A DNA stretch of 11,187 bases from JAAYZQ01 sp034428935 (GCA_034428935.1 DAOUHB010000251.1:1-11187); one strand, 5' to 3'; shown: positions 1 to 6,941, numbered from the stretch's first letter. The notes: generated from the sequence alone by a model not told the origin. Numbers and translations are program-made.

Positions 1-192
1 ATGAAGATGCAGATGCTGCCCGAGGGCCTGGAGATCCCGGCCGGTGACGAGGTGGCCCTGCGGCCTGGCGGCTACCACGTCATGCTCATCGGCGTCCGCG
101 ACGACCTGGAGATCGGCCAGCGGTTCGAGCTCGACCTGCAATTCGAGAGGGCGGGCACGGTGACCTTCGAGGTCGAGGTTCGACAGCCCTAG
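1..192 (+). CDS. PCu(A)C-family copper chaperone, C-terminal part
   Basis: This is the 3' end of a gene that begins before the window, so the ATG at base 1 is probably an internal methionine. The 63 residues match the end of the PCuAC (DUF461) domain. A Met-rich strand (M1, M3, M5) is followed by EGLEIPAG, then by the PGGYHVML turn with the H26-x-M28 pair, and the piece ends in a beta-strand (FEVEVRQP). In this family a more upstream His/Met pair plus these Met and HxM residues bind Cu(I), and the protein delivers copper to the CuA site of cytochrome c oxidase outside the cytoplasmic membrane. The N-terminal half, with any signal peptide and the first His/Met pair, is outside the window. The stop TAG (190-192) touches the first base of the repeat array, so the array directly follows the coding end. 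The family call is secure; the cellular partner is from family knowledge. Confidence 0.8.
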   Translation: MKMQMLPEGLEIPAGDEVALRPGGYHVMLIGVRDDLEIGQRFELDLQFERAGTVTFEVEVRQP

Positions 193-1266
193 CAGGTTGT
201 TGGAGAGGTGCTTGCGCTTGTCGGTTCGTAGTGGGCGATTCATCGCCAAAGAACCGCGCTGAAGCGCGCACTACGAACGGGCTCTGCGATGGGGTGCCAG
301 CAGGTTGTTGGAGAGGTGCTTGCGCTTGTCGGTTCGTAGTGGGCGATTCATCGCCAGAAGCGCGCTGAAGCGCGCACTACGAACGGGCTTTGCGATGGGG
401 TGCCAGCAGGTTGTTGGAGAGGTGTTTATACGTTCGTAGTGGGCGATTCATCGCCAGAAGCGCGCTGAAGCGCGCACTACGAACGAGCTCTGCGATGGGG
501 TGCCAGCAGGTTGTTGGAGAGGTGCTTGCGCTTGTCGGTTCGTAGTGGGCGATTCATCGCCAAAGAACCGCGCTGAAGCGCGCACTACGAACGGGCTCTG
601 CGGTGGGGTGCCAGCAGGTTGTTGGAGAGATGCTTGCGCTTGTCGGTTCGTAGTGGGCGATTCATCGCCAAAGAAGCGCGCTGAAGCGCGCACTACGAAC
701 GGGCTCTGCGATGGGTGCCAGCAGGTTGTTGGAGAGGTTCTTGCGCTTGTCGGTTCGTAGTGGGCGATTCATCGCCAAAGAACCGCGCTGAAGCGCGCAC
801 TACGAACGGGCTCTGATGCTTGTACGTTCGTAGTGGGCGATTCATCGCCAAAGAACCGCGCTGAAGCGCGCACTACGAACGGGCTCTGCGATGGGGTGCC
901 AGCAGGTTGTTGGAGAGATGCTTGCGCTTGTCGTTTCGTAGTGGACGATTCATCTCCAAAACACCGCGCTGAAGAGCGCACTACGAACGGGCTCTGCGAT
1001 GGGTGCCAGCAGGTTGTTGGAGAGGTGCTTGCGCTTGTCGGTTCGTAGTGGGCGATTCATCGCCAAAACACCGCGCTGAAGCGCGCACTACGAACGGGCT
1101 CTGCGATGGGTGCCAGCAGGTTGTTGGAGAGATGCTTGCGCTTGTCGGTTCGTAGTGGGCGATTTATCGCCAAAACACCGCGCTGAAGCGCGCACTACGA
1201 ACAAGTGCTACGGGGCGGCGCTCAGCGGATGCGATGACATGGCGCGCTGAAGCGCGCACTACGAAC
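191..1266 (+). repeat. Tandem array of ten palindromic three-way-junction elements
   Basis: Ten elements in the same orientation lie at 224-278, 332-384, 432-484, 538-592, 646-700, 753-807, 826-880, 934-988, 1041-1095 and 1148-1202, with an eleventh half copy at about 1243-1266. Each has an outer stem GTTCGTAGTG/CACTACGAAC enclosing two perfect hairpins, GGCGAT-TC-ATCGCC and CGCGCT-GA-AGCGCG. The predicted fold is a Y with two short arms. Most starts are 106-108 bp apart, because a conserved spacer of about 52 bp (containing CCAGCAGGTTGTTGG) is repeated too. The steps 332-to-432 (100 bp) and 753-to-826 (73 bp) carry spacer deletions. Copy 934-988 has two unpaired changes in its first hairpin and is decaying. 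The array sits between the stop codons of two convergent genes. Likely roles are a transcription or exonuclease barrier at both 3' ends, or spread by a RAYT-like enzyme; neither is shown here. No gene is seen inside it. Confidence 0.93.
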
Positions 1267-1284
1267 AAGTGCTACGGGGCGGCG
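1179..1284. repeat. 42-bp exact direct repeat spanning the kinase gene end
   Basis: Bases 1179-1220 and 1243-1284 are identical over 42 bp, with a 64-bp period. Each copy holds the second hairpin and outer 3' arm of the palindromic element followed by the end of the kinase gene. The right copy is the live one: on the minus strand it encodes the last residues (AAP) and the TAG stop at 1274-1272. The left copy is a ghost of the same gene end lying beyond the stop. The 22-bp filler 1221-1242 is not repeated. This shows a local tandem duplication at the array edge after the element was already next to the gene. Confidence 0.85.
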
Positions 1285-2729
1285 GCGGTGGGCGGCATGT
1301 CGATGGGCAGGGCCACCCGGAAGCAGGTCCGGCCGGGGTGCGACTCGAACTGGAGCTGGCCCCGGTGCTCCAGCACGACAATGTTGTAGACGATGTGCAG
1401 GCCCAGCCCGATGCCTGTGCCCACGGGCTTGGTGGTGAAAAAGGGCTCAAAGATGCGGTGCTGGATTTCGGGCGGGATGCCCGGGCCATCGTCGATGACC
1501 TCGACCACTGCCTGCCCGGGCCGGGCGTAGGTGCGCAACACGAGCTTGCCGCGCCCGCCCATGGCGTCCAGGGCATTGTCCACCAGGTTGGTCCACACCT
1601 GGTTCAGCTCGCTGGCGCGCACCTCGATGCGGGGCAGGTCGGGGGCATAGTCGCGCACCACCTCCACGCCCTGCTTCAGGCGATGGCGGAGGATCAGGAG
1701 GGTGTCCTCCAGGCCGGCGTGGACGTCCACGCGCTGGATGGGTGCCTGGTCCAGGTAGGAATAGCGCTTGACGGCCCCCACCAGCTCCGAGATGCGCGCC
1801 GAGCCCCGGTCGATGTCGCCCAGCAGGTCGTGGACGGCCGTGGTGACGGCCAGCCAGTGCACCACGGCGGGCAGGTGGGCCGCCTCGAAGCCGGCCAGGG
1901 CCTGGCGCAGGCTGCCGGCCTGCCAGCCGGCCGACACGAGAACGGGCGCCAGTTCCCAGGCGCCCGCCACGCCCAGCTCTTCCAGCCACGCCAGCAGCTC
2001 GTCCTCGCGCTCGGAGTAGATTAGTGGGGCGAGGGCGCTGGGGGCCGCCATGCGCTCCACGCTCTCGCCCTGCAGTCGCCGGGCCAGGGCCGCCCGCTCC
2101 CCGTCCAGCCCCAGGGCGTCAAAGGCCACCACGGCCTGCTGCCACGCCTCCAGGAGGGCGCGCAGCTGGCCGGCGGCGCGGCCCACGGCCGCCGCCGGGT
2201 TGTTCAGCTCGTGGGCCAGGCCGGCGGCCAGGGTGCCCAGGGCGGCCATCTTTTCGCGCTGCACCAGCACCGCCTCGGTGCTCCGCAGGCGCTGCCCCAC
2301 GGTCCGCAGGATGGCACCGGCGGCGCCGGGGCTGGCAGTGAGCAACTGCCGGAACGAGTCCTGGCCGATGCGGAACACGCGGCTGTCCGCCAGGGCGCGG
2401 ACGGTGGCCGTGCGGGGCGCCTGCTCCAGGAGCGACATCTCGCCGATAAAGTCGCCGGGCACCCGCCGGGCGAGGACGACCTGGCGGTCGCCGCTCTCCT
2501 TGACCACCTCGAACTCGCCCTCGGCGATGACGTACATGGCGTCGCCGGGATCTCCCTCTGCCATGAGGACCTCGCCGGCGGCCAGCCGCACGTCCTGCAC
2601 CATGCTGCACAGGCGCTCCAGGTCGGCCCGGGGCAGGGCGGTGAACAGCGGCAGGCGACCCAAAAAGTCGGCCGCCGTCGCATCCCTCGCCGCGGCCCCG
2701 GGCGATGCCGTTTCGGGCGCCTGGTGCAT
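1272..2729 (-). CDS. Cyclic-nucleotide-binding-domain sensor histidine kinase
   Basis: This is a 485-residue soluble kinase with no membrane segment. Residues 21-150 form a CRP-like cNMP-binding domain with a full phosphate-binding cassette (G96-E97 ... R106-T107). Residues 160-185 carry the H-box LAHELNNP with phosphoacceptor H173. The second dimerisation helix appears only at about 305-330, leaving a helical insert of roughly 110 residues. The catalytic ATPase domain has the N-box (N381, N385), the G1 box DDGPGIP (413-419), the F-box FEPFFTTK (427-434) and the G2 box GTGIGLGL (437-444), so it looks active. It would autophosphorylate and pass phosphate to an unlinked response regulator; none lies in this window. 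The start follows the stop of the cyclase gene by 3 bp, and GGAGG at 2742-2738 is 8 bases before the ATG, so the two genes are translated from one mRNA. Which ligand it binds (cAMP, cGMP or none) is not known. Confidence 0.9.
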   Translation of the reverse strand: MHQAPETASPGAAARDATAADFLGRLPLFTALPRADLERLCSMVQDVRLAAGEVLMAEGDPGDAMYVIAEGEFEVVKESGDRQVVLARRVPGDFIGEMSLLEQAPRTATVRALADSRVFRIGQDSFRQLLTASPGAAGAILRTVGQRLRSTEAVLVQREKMAALGTLAAGLAHELNNPAAAVGRAAGQLRALLEAWQQAVVAFDALGLDGERAALARRLQGESVERMAAPSALAPLIYSEREDELLAWLEELGVAGAWELAPVLVSAGWQAGSLRQALAGFEAAHLPAVVHWLAVTTAVHDLLGDIDRGSARISELVGAVKRYSYLDQAPIQRVDVHAGLEDTLLILRHRLKQGVEVVRDYAPDLPRIEVRASELNQVWTNLVDNALDAMGGRGKLVLRTYARPGQAVVEVIDDGPGIPPEIQHRIFEPFFTTKPVGTGIGLGLHIVYNIVVLEHRGQLQFESHPGRTCFRVALPIDMPPTAAAP

Positions 2730-2732
2730 CGC

Positions 2733-5700
2733 TCACGCCTCCAGCAGGGCCCGAACCCGGGCCTGGGCGAGGAACGAGGCGCGCAGCTCGTCGCTGCCGG
2801 CGTGGTCGGCAATGTAGCTCAGGATGGCGACCGCCTGGGCCCGAAGATCCTCCGCGCCGTTGCCGTCGCCCGCCTGCCCGGCCGTTTCCGCCAGCCCGGC
2901 CAGGATGGGCCACAGCACGTTCCGGGCGCCCAGCGCCTCGGCCCGCCGGCGCGCCGTGTCGAGGGCCGCGCGGGCCTCGTCGCCGCGGCCCTGGGCCAGG
3001 AGCGCCCGGCCCAGGTAGCACAGCAGCTCGGGCACAAAGGCGTGCAGCCCCCAGGCTTCCATGGTCCTGTAGCGGCCGGCCAGGGCCTCGGCCCGGGCAT
3101 ACTCCCCCTGCGCCAGGGCCAGCTTGGGCTCGAAGGACAGGATCAACGGCGTGAACAGCGCCAGGTGGTCCCCGAGATCGCGCTGGATCTGGGTCAGGAT
3201 GGCCTCGGCCCCGGAGTGGTCGCCCTTGAGCAGATAGAGCTCGGCCATGCGGATAAAGGCCCAGTTCCACCACAGGTGCATGTGCACCGAGGGCGCGGTC
3301 AGGGCCAGGCGCACCAGCTCCAGCCCGCGGTCGACTTGCCCCAGGTCGCCGTAGACGAGGGCCAGGTCGCTGCGGGTGACGAGGAGGGGGGCGACAAAGC
3401 CCGCCTCTTCGGCCAGGCGGATGCATTCCTGCATCACCGCCAGCGCCCGCCCCAGCTCGCCGCGGGCGTGGTGCGCCAGGCCGACGTACATGCGGCTGTA
3501 GGCCTGGCCCCACAGGTTGTCGATGGACTGGCTGAGGGCAAATGCCTCGTCAGAGACGCGGATGGCCTGGTCGTAATCGCCGGTAAAGGTGCTGAACAGC
3601 GTCAGGGTCGTCAGGTTGTCGGCCAGCATGGGCCGGTTGTCCATCTCTTCCCACAGCGCCCGTGCCTCGTCCAGCACCGCCCGGCCGCGGGCCACCTGGC
3701 CCACGTCCAGGTAGACCTGGGCCAGGTCGTGGAGGGTAAAGGCCATCAGCTCCCGGCTGCCCAGCTCGCGGGCCAGGGCCAGGGACTGCTCGCCGTGGAT
3801 CAGGGCCTGGTCGGCGCGGCCCGAGCGCTCGTGGAGCAGGAGCAGGTTCCACAGGATGCGCGCCTCGGCCTCCCGGTCGCCCAGCTCGCGGGCGAGGAGC
3901 AGCGCCCGGTCGCACAGGTCCTGGGCCGTGAGCACGTCGTGGACCGCCGTGGGCGAGGCGTGGATGGTGGCCGAAGCGACCAGGACCGCCAGCTCCAGGT
4001 CCCGATCTCCCAGGCCCTGGGCCAACTCCTCCGCCTCCAGGTAACCGTCGCGGGCCTCCTCGTAGCGCGACGACAGCTCCAGGGCCCGGCCGCGGCCCAG
4101 GAACAGGCGCTTCCAGGGGGGCGCCTCCACCCCCGGCCGGCGGGCCACCTCCAGGGCGCGGTTGTAGTGGGCCACCGCCTCGTCGTTGGCGTACAGCCGC
4201 AGGGCGGCGTCGCCGGCCCGCAGGTAATAGGCCACGGCGCGGGGGTCCCGCGCCTCGTCAAAGTGGTGGGCCAGGCGCGGCGCGAACTCGTCCAGGCGGT
4301 CGGCAAAAAGGCTCTCCAGGATCTCGGCCAGGCGCCCGTGCATCTCCCGCCGGCGCCGGCGCAGGATCGAGCGGTAGGCGGCCTCCTGCGTCAGGGCGTG
4401 GCGAAAGGTGTACTCCAGCTCGGGCACGCGGGCCGCCTCGAGGATGAGGCCCGCGCGCTGTAACACCCGGAGCTGCTCGTCCAGGTCGATCTCGCGCTCC
4501 AGGGCCAGCTCCAGCACGCGATAGTAGAACGAGCGGCCGGCCACCGAGGCGAACTGCAGGACGTGGCGGGCCACCTCGTCCAGGCGGTCGACGCGGGCGG
4601 TGAGGAGGGCCTGGAGGCTATCGGGGATCGAGATCTCGTCCACGGGCAGGACCATATGCCAGCGCGTGCCGCTGGCGTCGCGGGCCAGGGCGCCGCCCTC
4701 CACCAGCGAGCGCACCACCTCCTCGACGTAAAAGGGATTGCCCTCGGCCTTGGCCAGCACCATCTGCCGCAGGCGGTCGGGCAGGTCGGCCACGGCCAGG
4801 AGGTGGTCTACCAGGCTGTTGCTCTGCTCCGCCGTCAGGGGCTCCAGGACGACCTCGGTGTAGCGGTGGGGATAGTCCACCTCGGCCGCCTGCTTGACGT
4901 GCCACGCCGGGCCGTGGCGGTCGGGCCGGAAGGCGCACAGGAAGAGGATGCCCGCCCGGTCGGTCAGGCGGAAGAGGTGCACCAACAGCTCGGCCGAGGC
5001 GGGATCGGCCCAATGCAGGTCGTCCAGGACCAGCACCACCGGCTGGACCGCCGCCCAGCGCTGCCAGGTGTCCAGCATCACCTGGAACAGCTCCCGCTTG
5101 AAGGCCTCGCCTTCCAGGCGCCCGCCGTTGCTCTCCACACCCAGGAGCACCTCCAGGACGCGGCGGGCCCGCTCGCACTCTTCCGGCGGCGTGCCCTCGT
5201 GCAGGCAGTTGCAGCCAATGCGCTCCCGGACAAGCTCCGGCGAGTCGCTCTCGCGGACGCCGCACATGTGCCGGATGAGGTCCAGGAAGGCGGCATAGGG
5301 CCGGGAGGTGGCGTACGACAGCCCCCGGCTCTCGCGCCATTGCAGGTCGCCGGCGCGGGCGCACTCGGAGCGCAGCTCGTCGATGAGGCGGCTCTTGCCC
5401 AGGCCGGCCTCGCCCACCACGGAGACGATCTGGCCCCGGCCGCGGCGCAGGTCGGCGACGGCGTTGCGCAGGATGGCCATCTCGGCCTGCCGGCCGACGA
5501 GGGGCGTCTCGAGGCCCTCGATGCCCCGCAGGCGCCCGGGCCGGGCCTTGAGCCCCACGACGCGGTAGGCGGCCACCGGCTCCGACTTGCCCCGCAGGCC
5601 CACCTGGCCCAGGGGCTCGACGTCAAAGAGGGGCGCCACCAGGCGATAGGTGTGCTCGCTGATGCGCACCGTGTCGGGCTCGGCGGTCTGCTCCATGCGC

Positions 5701-6323
5701 GCCGCGACGTTGATGGCGTCGCCCATGGCCGTGTACTCGACCTGCTTGTCGTAGCCGATCTGGCCCACGACGACCAGGCCGGTGTTGATGCCCACCCGCA
5801 CGGAAAAATCCAGCCCGCGCTGCTCCCGGAAGCGCCGGGCAAAGGACTGCACCCCCTCCACGATCTCTAGCCCGGCGCGCACCGCCCGCTGGGGGTCATC
5901 TTCGTGGGCCACGGGCGCGCCGAAAAAGGCCAGGACCGCGTCGCCCATGAGGCGCGCCACGGTGCCCTCGTAGCGATAGATGGGCCGGATCAGGTAGGCA
6001 AAGGCGTTGTTCATGACCTCCGCCCACTCTTCCGGATCCAGCCGCTCGGCCAGCGAGGTCGAGTCCTGGACGTCGCAAAAGAGCATGGTGATGATGCGGC
6101 GCTGGGCCTCGGGCGGCGGGGAGGGGCCGGGCGGGGCCGGCGCCGGCGCGGCGCTCGCAGCGCTCGCGGCCGGCAGGGCCTGGCCGCAGTTGTGGCAAAA
6201 GCGCGCGTCGGGCTGCAGCACGGCGCCGCAGTTGGGACACGTGCCCGCCAGGCTCGTGCCGCAGCGAGCGCAAAAGCGCGCGTCCGGCGGATTGGCGGCC
6301 CGGCAGCGAGGGCAGGACAACAT
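2733..6323 (-). CDS. Zinc-ribbon class III nucleotide cyclase / STAND-like ATPase / TPR protein
   Basis: This is a 1196-residue cytoplasmic signalling protein. Two zinc ribbons (C4, C7, C18, C21 and C29, C32, C43, C46) are followed by an Ala/Pro linker (51-71). A class III cyclase domain spans about 76-250, with metal-binding aspartates D84 and D128 and transition-state residues N205 and R209. The purine-specifying lysine position is R124 and the partner position is T198, as in class IIIb enzymes. An AAA_16-type ATPase starts near 273, with Walker A GEAGLGKS (304-311) and Walker B LVLDDLHWAD (431-440). From about 690 to the end there are TPR-like helical repeats. The order cyclase-ATPase-TPR is that of mammalian soluble adenylyl cyclase (ADCY10) and many Chloroflexi and mycobacterial proteins. 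The start is supported by GGAG 8 bases upstream. It is the first large gene of an operon with the kinase. Cyclase activity is plausible but not assured, given R124. Confidence 0.92.
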   Translation of the reverse strand: MLSCPRCRAANPPDARFCARCGTSLAGTCPNCGAVLQPDARFCHNCGQALPAASAASAAPAPAPPGPSPPPEAQRRIITMLFCDVQDSTSLAERLDPEEWAEVMNNAFAYLIRPIYRYEGTVARLMGDAVLAFFGAPVAHEDDPQRAVRAGLEIVEGVQSFARRFREQRGLDFSVRVGINTGLVVVGQIGYDKQVEYTAMGDAINVAARMEQTAEPDTVRISEHTYRLVAPLFDVEPLGQVGLRGKSEPVAAYRVVGLKARPGRLRGIEGLETPLVGRQAEMAILRNAVADLRRGRGQIVSVVGEAGLGKSRLIDELRSECARAGDLQWRESRGLSYATSRPYAAFLDLIRHMCGVRESDSPELVRERIGCNCLHEGTPPEECERARRVLEVLLGVESNGGRLEGEAFKRELFQVMLDTWQRWAAVQPVVLVLDDLHWADPASAELLVHLFRLTDRAGILFLCAFRPDRHGPAWHVKQAAEVDYPHRYTEVVLEPLTAEQSNSLVDHLLAVADLPDRLRQMVLAKAEGNPFYVEEVVRSLVEGGALARDASGTRWHMVLPVDEISIPDSLQALLTARVDRLDEVARHVLQFASVAGRSFYYRVLELALEREIDLDEQLRVLQRAGLILEAARVPELEYTFRHALTQEAAYRSILRRRRREMHGRLAEILESLFADRLDEFAPRLAHHFDEARDPRAVAYYLRAGDAALRLYANDEAVAHYNRALEVARRPGVEAPPWKRLFLGRGRALELSSRYEEARDGYLEAEELAQGLGDRDLELAVLVASATIHASPTAVHDVLTAQDLCDRALLLARELGDREAEARILWNLLLLHERSGRADQALIHGEQSLALARELGSRELMAFTLHDLAQVYLDVGQVARGRAVLDEARALWEEMDNRPMLADNLTTLTLFSTFTGDYDQAIRVSDEAFALSQSIDNLWGQAYSRMYVGLAHHARGELGRALAVMQECIRLAEEAGFVAPLLVTRSDLALVYGDLGQVDRGLELVRLALTAPSVHMHLWWNWAFIRMAELYLLKGDHSGAEAILTQIQRDLGDHLALFTPLILSFEPKLALAQGEYARAEALAGRYRTMEAWGLHAFVPELLCYLGRALLAQGRGDEARAALDTARRRAEALGARNVLWPILAGLAETAGQAGDGNGAEDLRAQAVAILSYIADHAGSDELRASFLAQARVRALLEA
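2738..2742 (-). promoter_or_regulatory. Ribosome binding site of the kinase gene
   Basis: On the minus strand GGAGG lies 8 bases before the ATG at 2729-2727, inside the last codons of the cyclase gene. The order GGAGG, then TGA stop, then ATG within 16 bases supports translational coupling and fixes the kinase start. Confidence 0.8.
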
Positions 6324-6470
6324 CTAGCCCGCTCCGCCCACTACAAACCGGAGCCCGTTCGTAGTGCGTGCTTCAGCGCGCTTCCTGGGCGATGAAGCGC
6401 CCATTACAAACCGACAACCTGCTGGGCACAGGGGGACGGCCGGCTGCCCCTCTCTCGTTTCAGGGCCCAT
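6324..6470 (-). CDS. 48-codon leader ORF, stop abutting the cyclase start
   Basis: An ATG at 6470-6468 is preceded by AGGAGG (6480-6475), a full Shine-Dalgarno match at a rather short 4-base spacing. The frame stays open for 48 codons and ends at TAG (6326-6324), immediately followed by the cyclase ATG (TAGATG). It lies about 57 bases downstream of the likely transcription start. Codons from about 17 onward read through an inverted, diverged copy of the palindromic element, so most of the peptide is repeat-derived and resembles nothing I recognise. The first 16 residues (start MGPETREG) are not repeat. It may be a translated leader that couples ribosome delivery to the cyclase start, or the relic of an older start region displaced by the element. 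Protein function is doubtful; the translation signal is what supports it. Confidence 0.45.
   Translation of the reverse strand: MGPETREGQPAVPLCPAGCRFVMGASSPRKRAEARTTNGLRFVVGGAG
6332..6335 (-). promoter_or_regulatory. Ribosome binding site of the cyclase gene
   Basis: GGAG on the minus strand lies 8 bases before the cyclase ATG (6323-6321). It sits inside the last codons of the leader ORF and overlaps the edge of a palindromic-element fragment (6335-6350), so the repeat borders the translation start signal directly. Confidence 0.65.
6335..6425 (-). repeat. Inverted, diverged copy of the palindromic element plus fragments
   Basis: Bases 6357-6411 are a 55-bp element of the same family as the 191-1266 array, in the opposite orientation. 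The outer arm GTTCGTAGTG is intact but the other arm reads CATTACAAAC (one G-T wobble, one mismatch). The inner hairpins are CGTGCT-TC-AGCGCG and GGGCG/CGCCC. On one side GACAACCTGCTGG (6413-6425) is the array spacer with an internal deletion. On the other, GAGCCC (6351-6356) is spacer and 6335-6350 is the end of another element (CGCCCACTACAAACC). It lies inside the 5' leader of the cyclase operon. Confidence 0.85.
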
Positions 6471-6533
6471 AATGCCTCCTGTTTCGATGGGTGGAGTCTA
6501 CGCGGGGGAACAGCCCTTGTTCCGTGCCAGCCC

Positions 6534-6562
6534 AGTATAAAACAAATGGGCCCCCAGGTCAA
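6534..6562 (-). promoter_or_regulatory. Sigma70-type promoter of the cyclase-kinase operon
   Basis: On the minus strand TTGACC (6562-6557) is followed after exactly 17 bases by TATACT (6539-6534). Transcription would start near 6527, about 57 bases before the leader ORF and about 204 bases before the cyclase. This is the best promoter match in the window and it points into the operon. Confidence 0.75.
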
Positions 6563-6582
6563 GTAGGTTTTGGACGGCCCGG

Positions 6583-6627
6583 GAATAAAAGAAGCCGGCC
6601 CGGAATGAGGGGGGGACCGGGCCGGCT
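6583..6627 (-). terminator. Intrinsic terminator upstream of the cyclase promoter
   Basis: An 11-bp perfect stem, AGCCGGCCCGG (6593-6603) with CCGGGCCGGCT (6617-6627), has a 13-base loop. On the minus strand it is followed by TTCTTTTATT, a U-rich tail; on the plus strand the tail (ATTGTT) is weaker. It ends just upstream of the TTGACC box, so it would block minus-strand readthrough into the operon promoter. Confidence 0.6.
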
Positions 6628-6697
6628 ATTGTTGGGAAATCGGCGTGGGGGTTGTCCGCCGATGCTGCCACCACTGCAGAATTTGTCGTACGCCCAT
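6626..6697 (-). other. Possible tiny ORF or small RNA unit ending at the terminator
   Basis: A perfect -10 box TATAAT lies at 6717-6712 on the minus strand. It is followed by a 23-codon ORF (start MGVRQILQWWQH) whose TAG stop overlaps the base of the terminator stem. A transcript from about 6705 to 6583 would be near 120 nt. No good -35 box (CTGTTG at 17 bases is poor) and no Shine-Dalgarno is seen. It could be a small RNA, a mini-gene or chance. Confidence 0.25.
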
Positions 6698-6885
6698 CAC
6701 GATCACGTGTCATTATATGCGACGGGGGAACGAGCAACAGACGGCTTTGGTTTGCCCTCCTGTTGGCTTCCGATGGGCAGGGTTTGCTTTTGGTTGGAGG
6801 GCCAAGAAGAAAGGGCACCCGCTAGCCCCTTTCGAGAAGGGGCCGCCAGGCGCTGCAGAACGAGAACGACGGCAGCCGCTCTATT

Positions 6886-6913
6886 TTGCCCGACCCCACC
6901 CTTGTGCTACAAT
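6886..6913 (+). promoter_or_regulatory. Promoter of the acetyltransferase gene
   Basis: TTGCCC (6886-6891), 16 bases, then TACAAT (6908-6913), preceded by TG-C to form an extended -10. Transcription would begin near 6920, leaving a leader of about 20 bases with GGAG at 6930-6933 placed 8 bases before the ATG at 6942. The rest of the gap 6628-6885 holds only the possible tiny unit and a 7-bp hairpin at 6825-6843. Confidence 0.6.
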
Positions 6914-6941
6914 GCAGCCTGGAGGAAAAGGAGCAAAGCCC

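Noticed and set aside
448..1048. Small repetitive ORFs in the palindromic array on both strands
   Set aside because: They are translations of the repeat unit, with no ribosome sites and with breaks wherever a unit has an indel.
191..1202. CRISPR array
   Set aside because: The spacers between the repeated palindromes are nearly identical to each other, and the repeat is 55 bp with complex internal pairing. CRISPR spacers should be unique.
2211..5870. Long plus-strand open frames opposite the cyclase and kinase genes
   Set aside because: These follow from high-GC codon use on the minus strand. Their translations are low-complexity (G, Q, A, H rich) and match no domain, while the minus strand shows clear conserved motifs.
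6583..6627. Attenuator of the cyclase operon
   Set aside because: The hairpin lies upstream of the best promoter (6534-6562), so it would not be in the operon mRNA. It would be an attenuator only if a further promoter upstream drives the operon.
6498..6818. 106-codon minus-strand ORF over the terminator and cyclase promoter
   Set aside because: It has no ribosome site and no recognisable protein, and it runs through an intrinsic terminator and a strong promoter.
6491..6941. Upstream starts extending the acetyltransferase
   Set aside because: The extension covers its promoter and ribosome site and is unlike GNAT proteins; the ATG at 6942 fits the fold.
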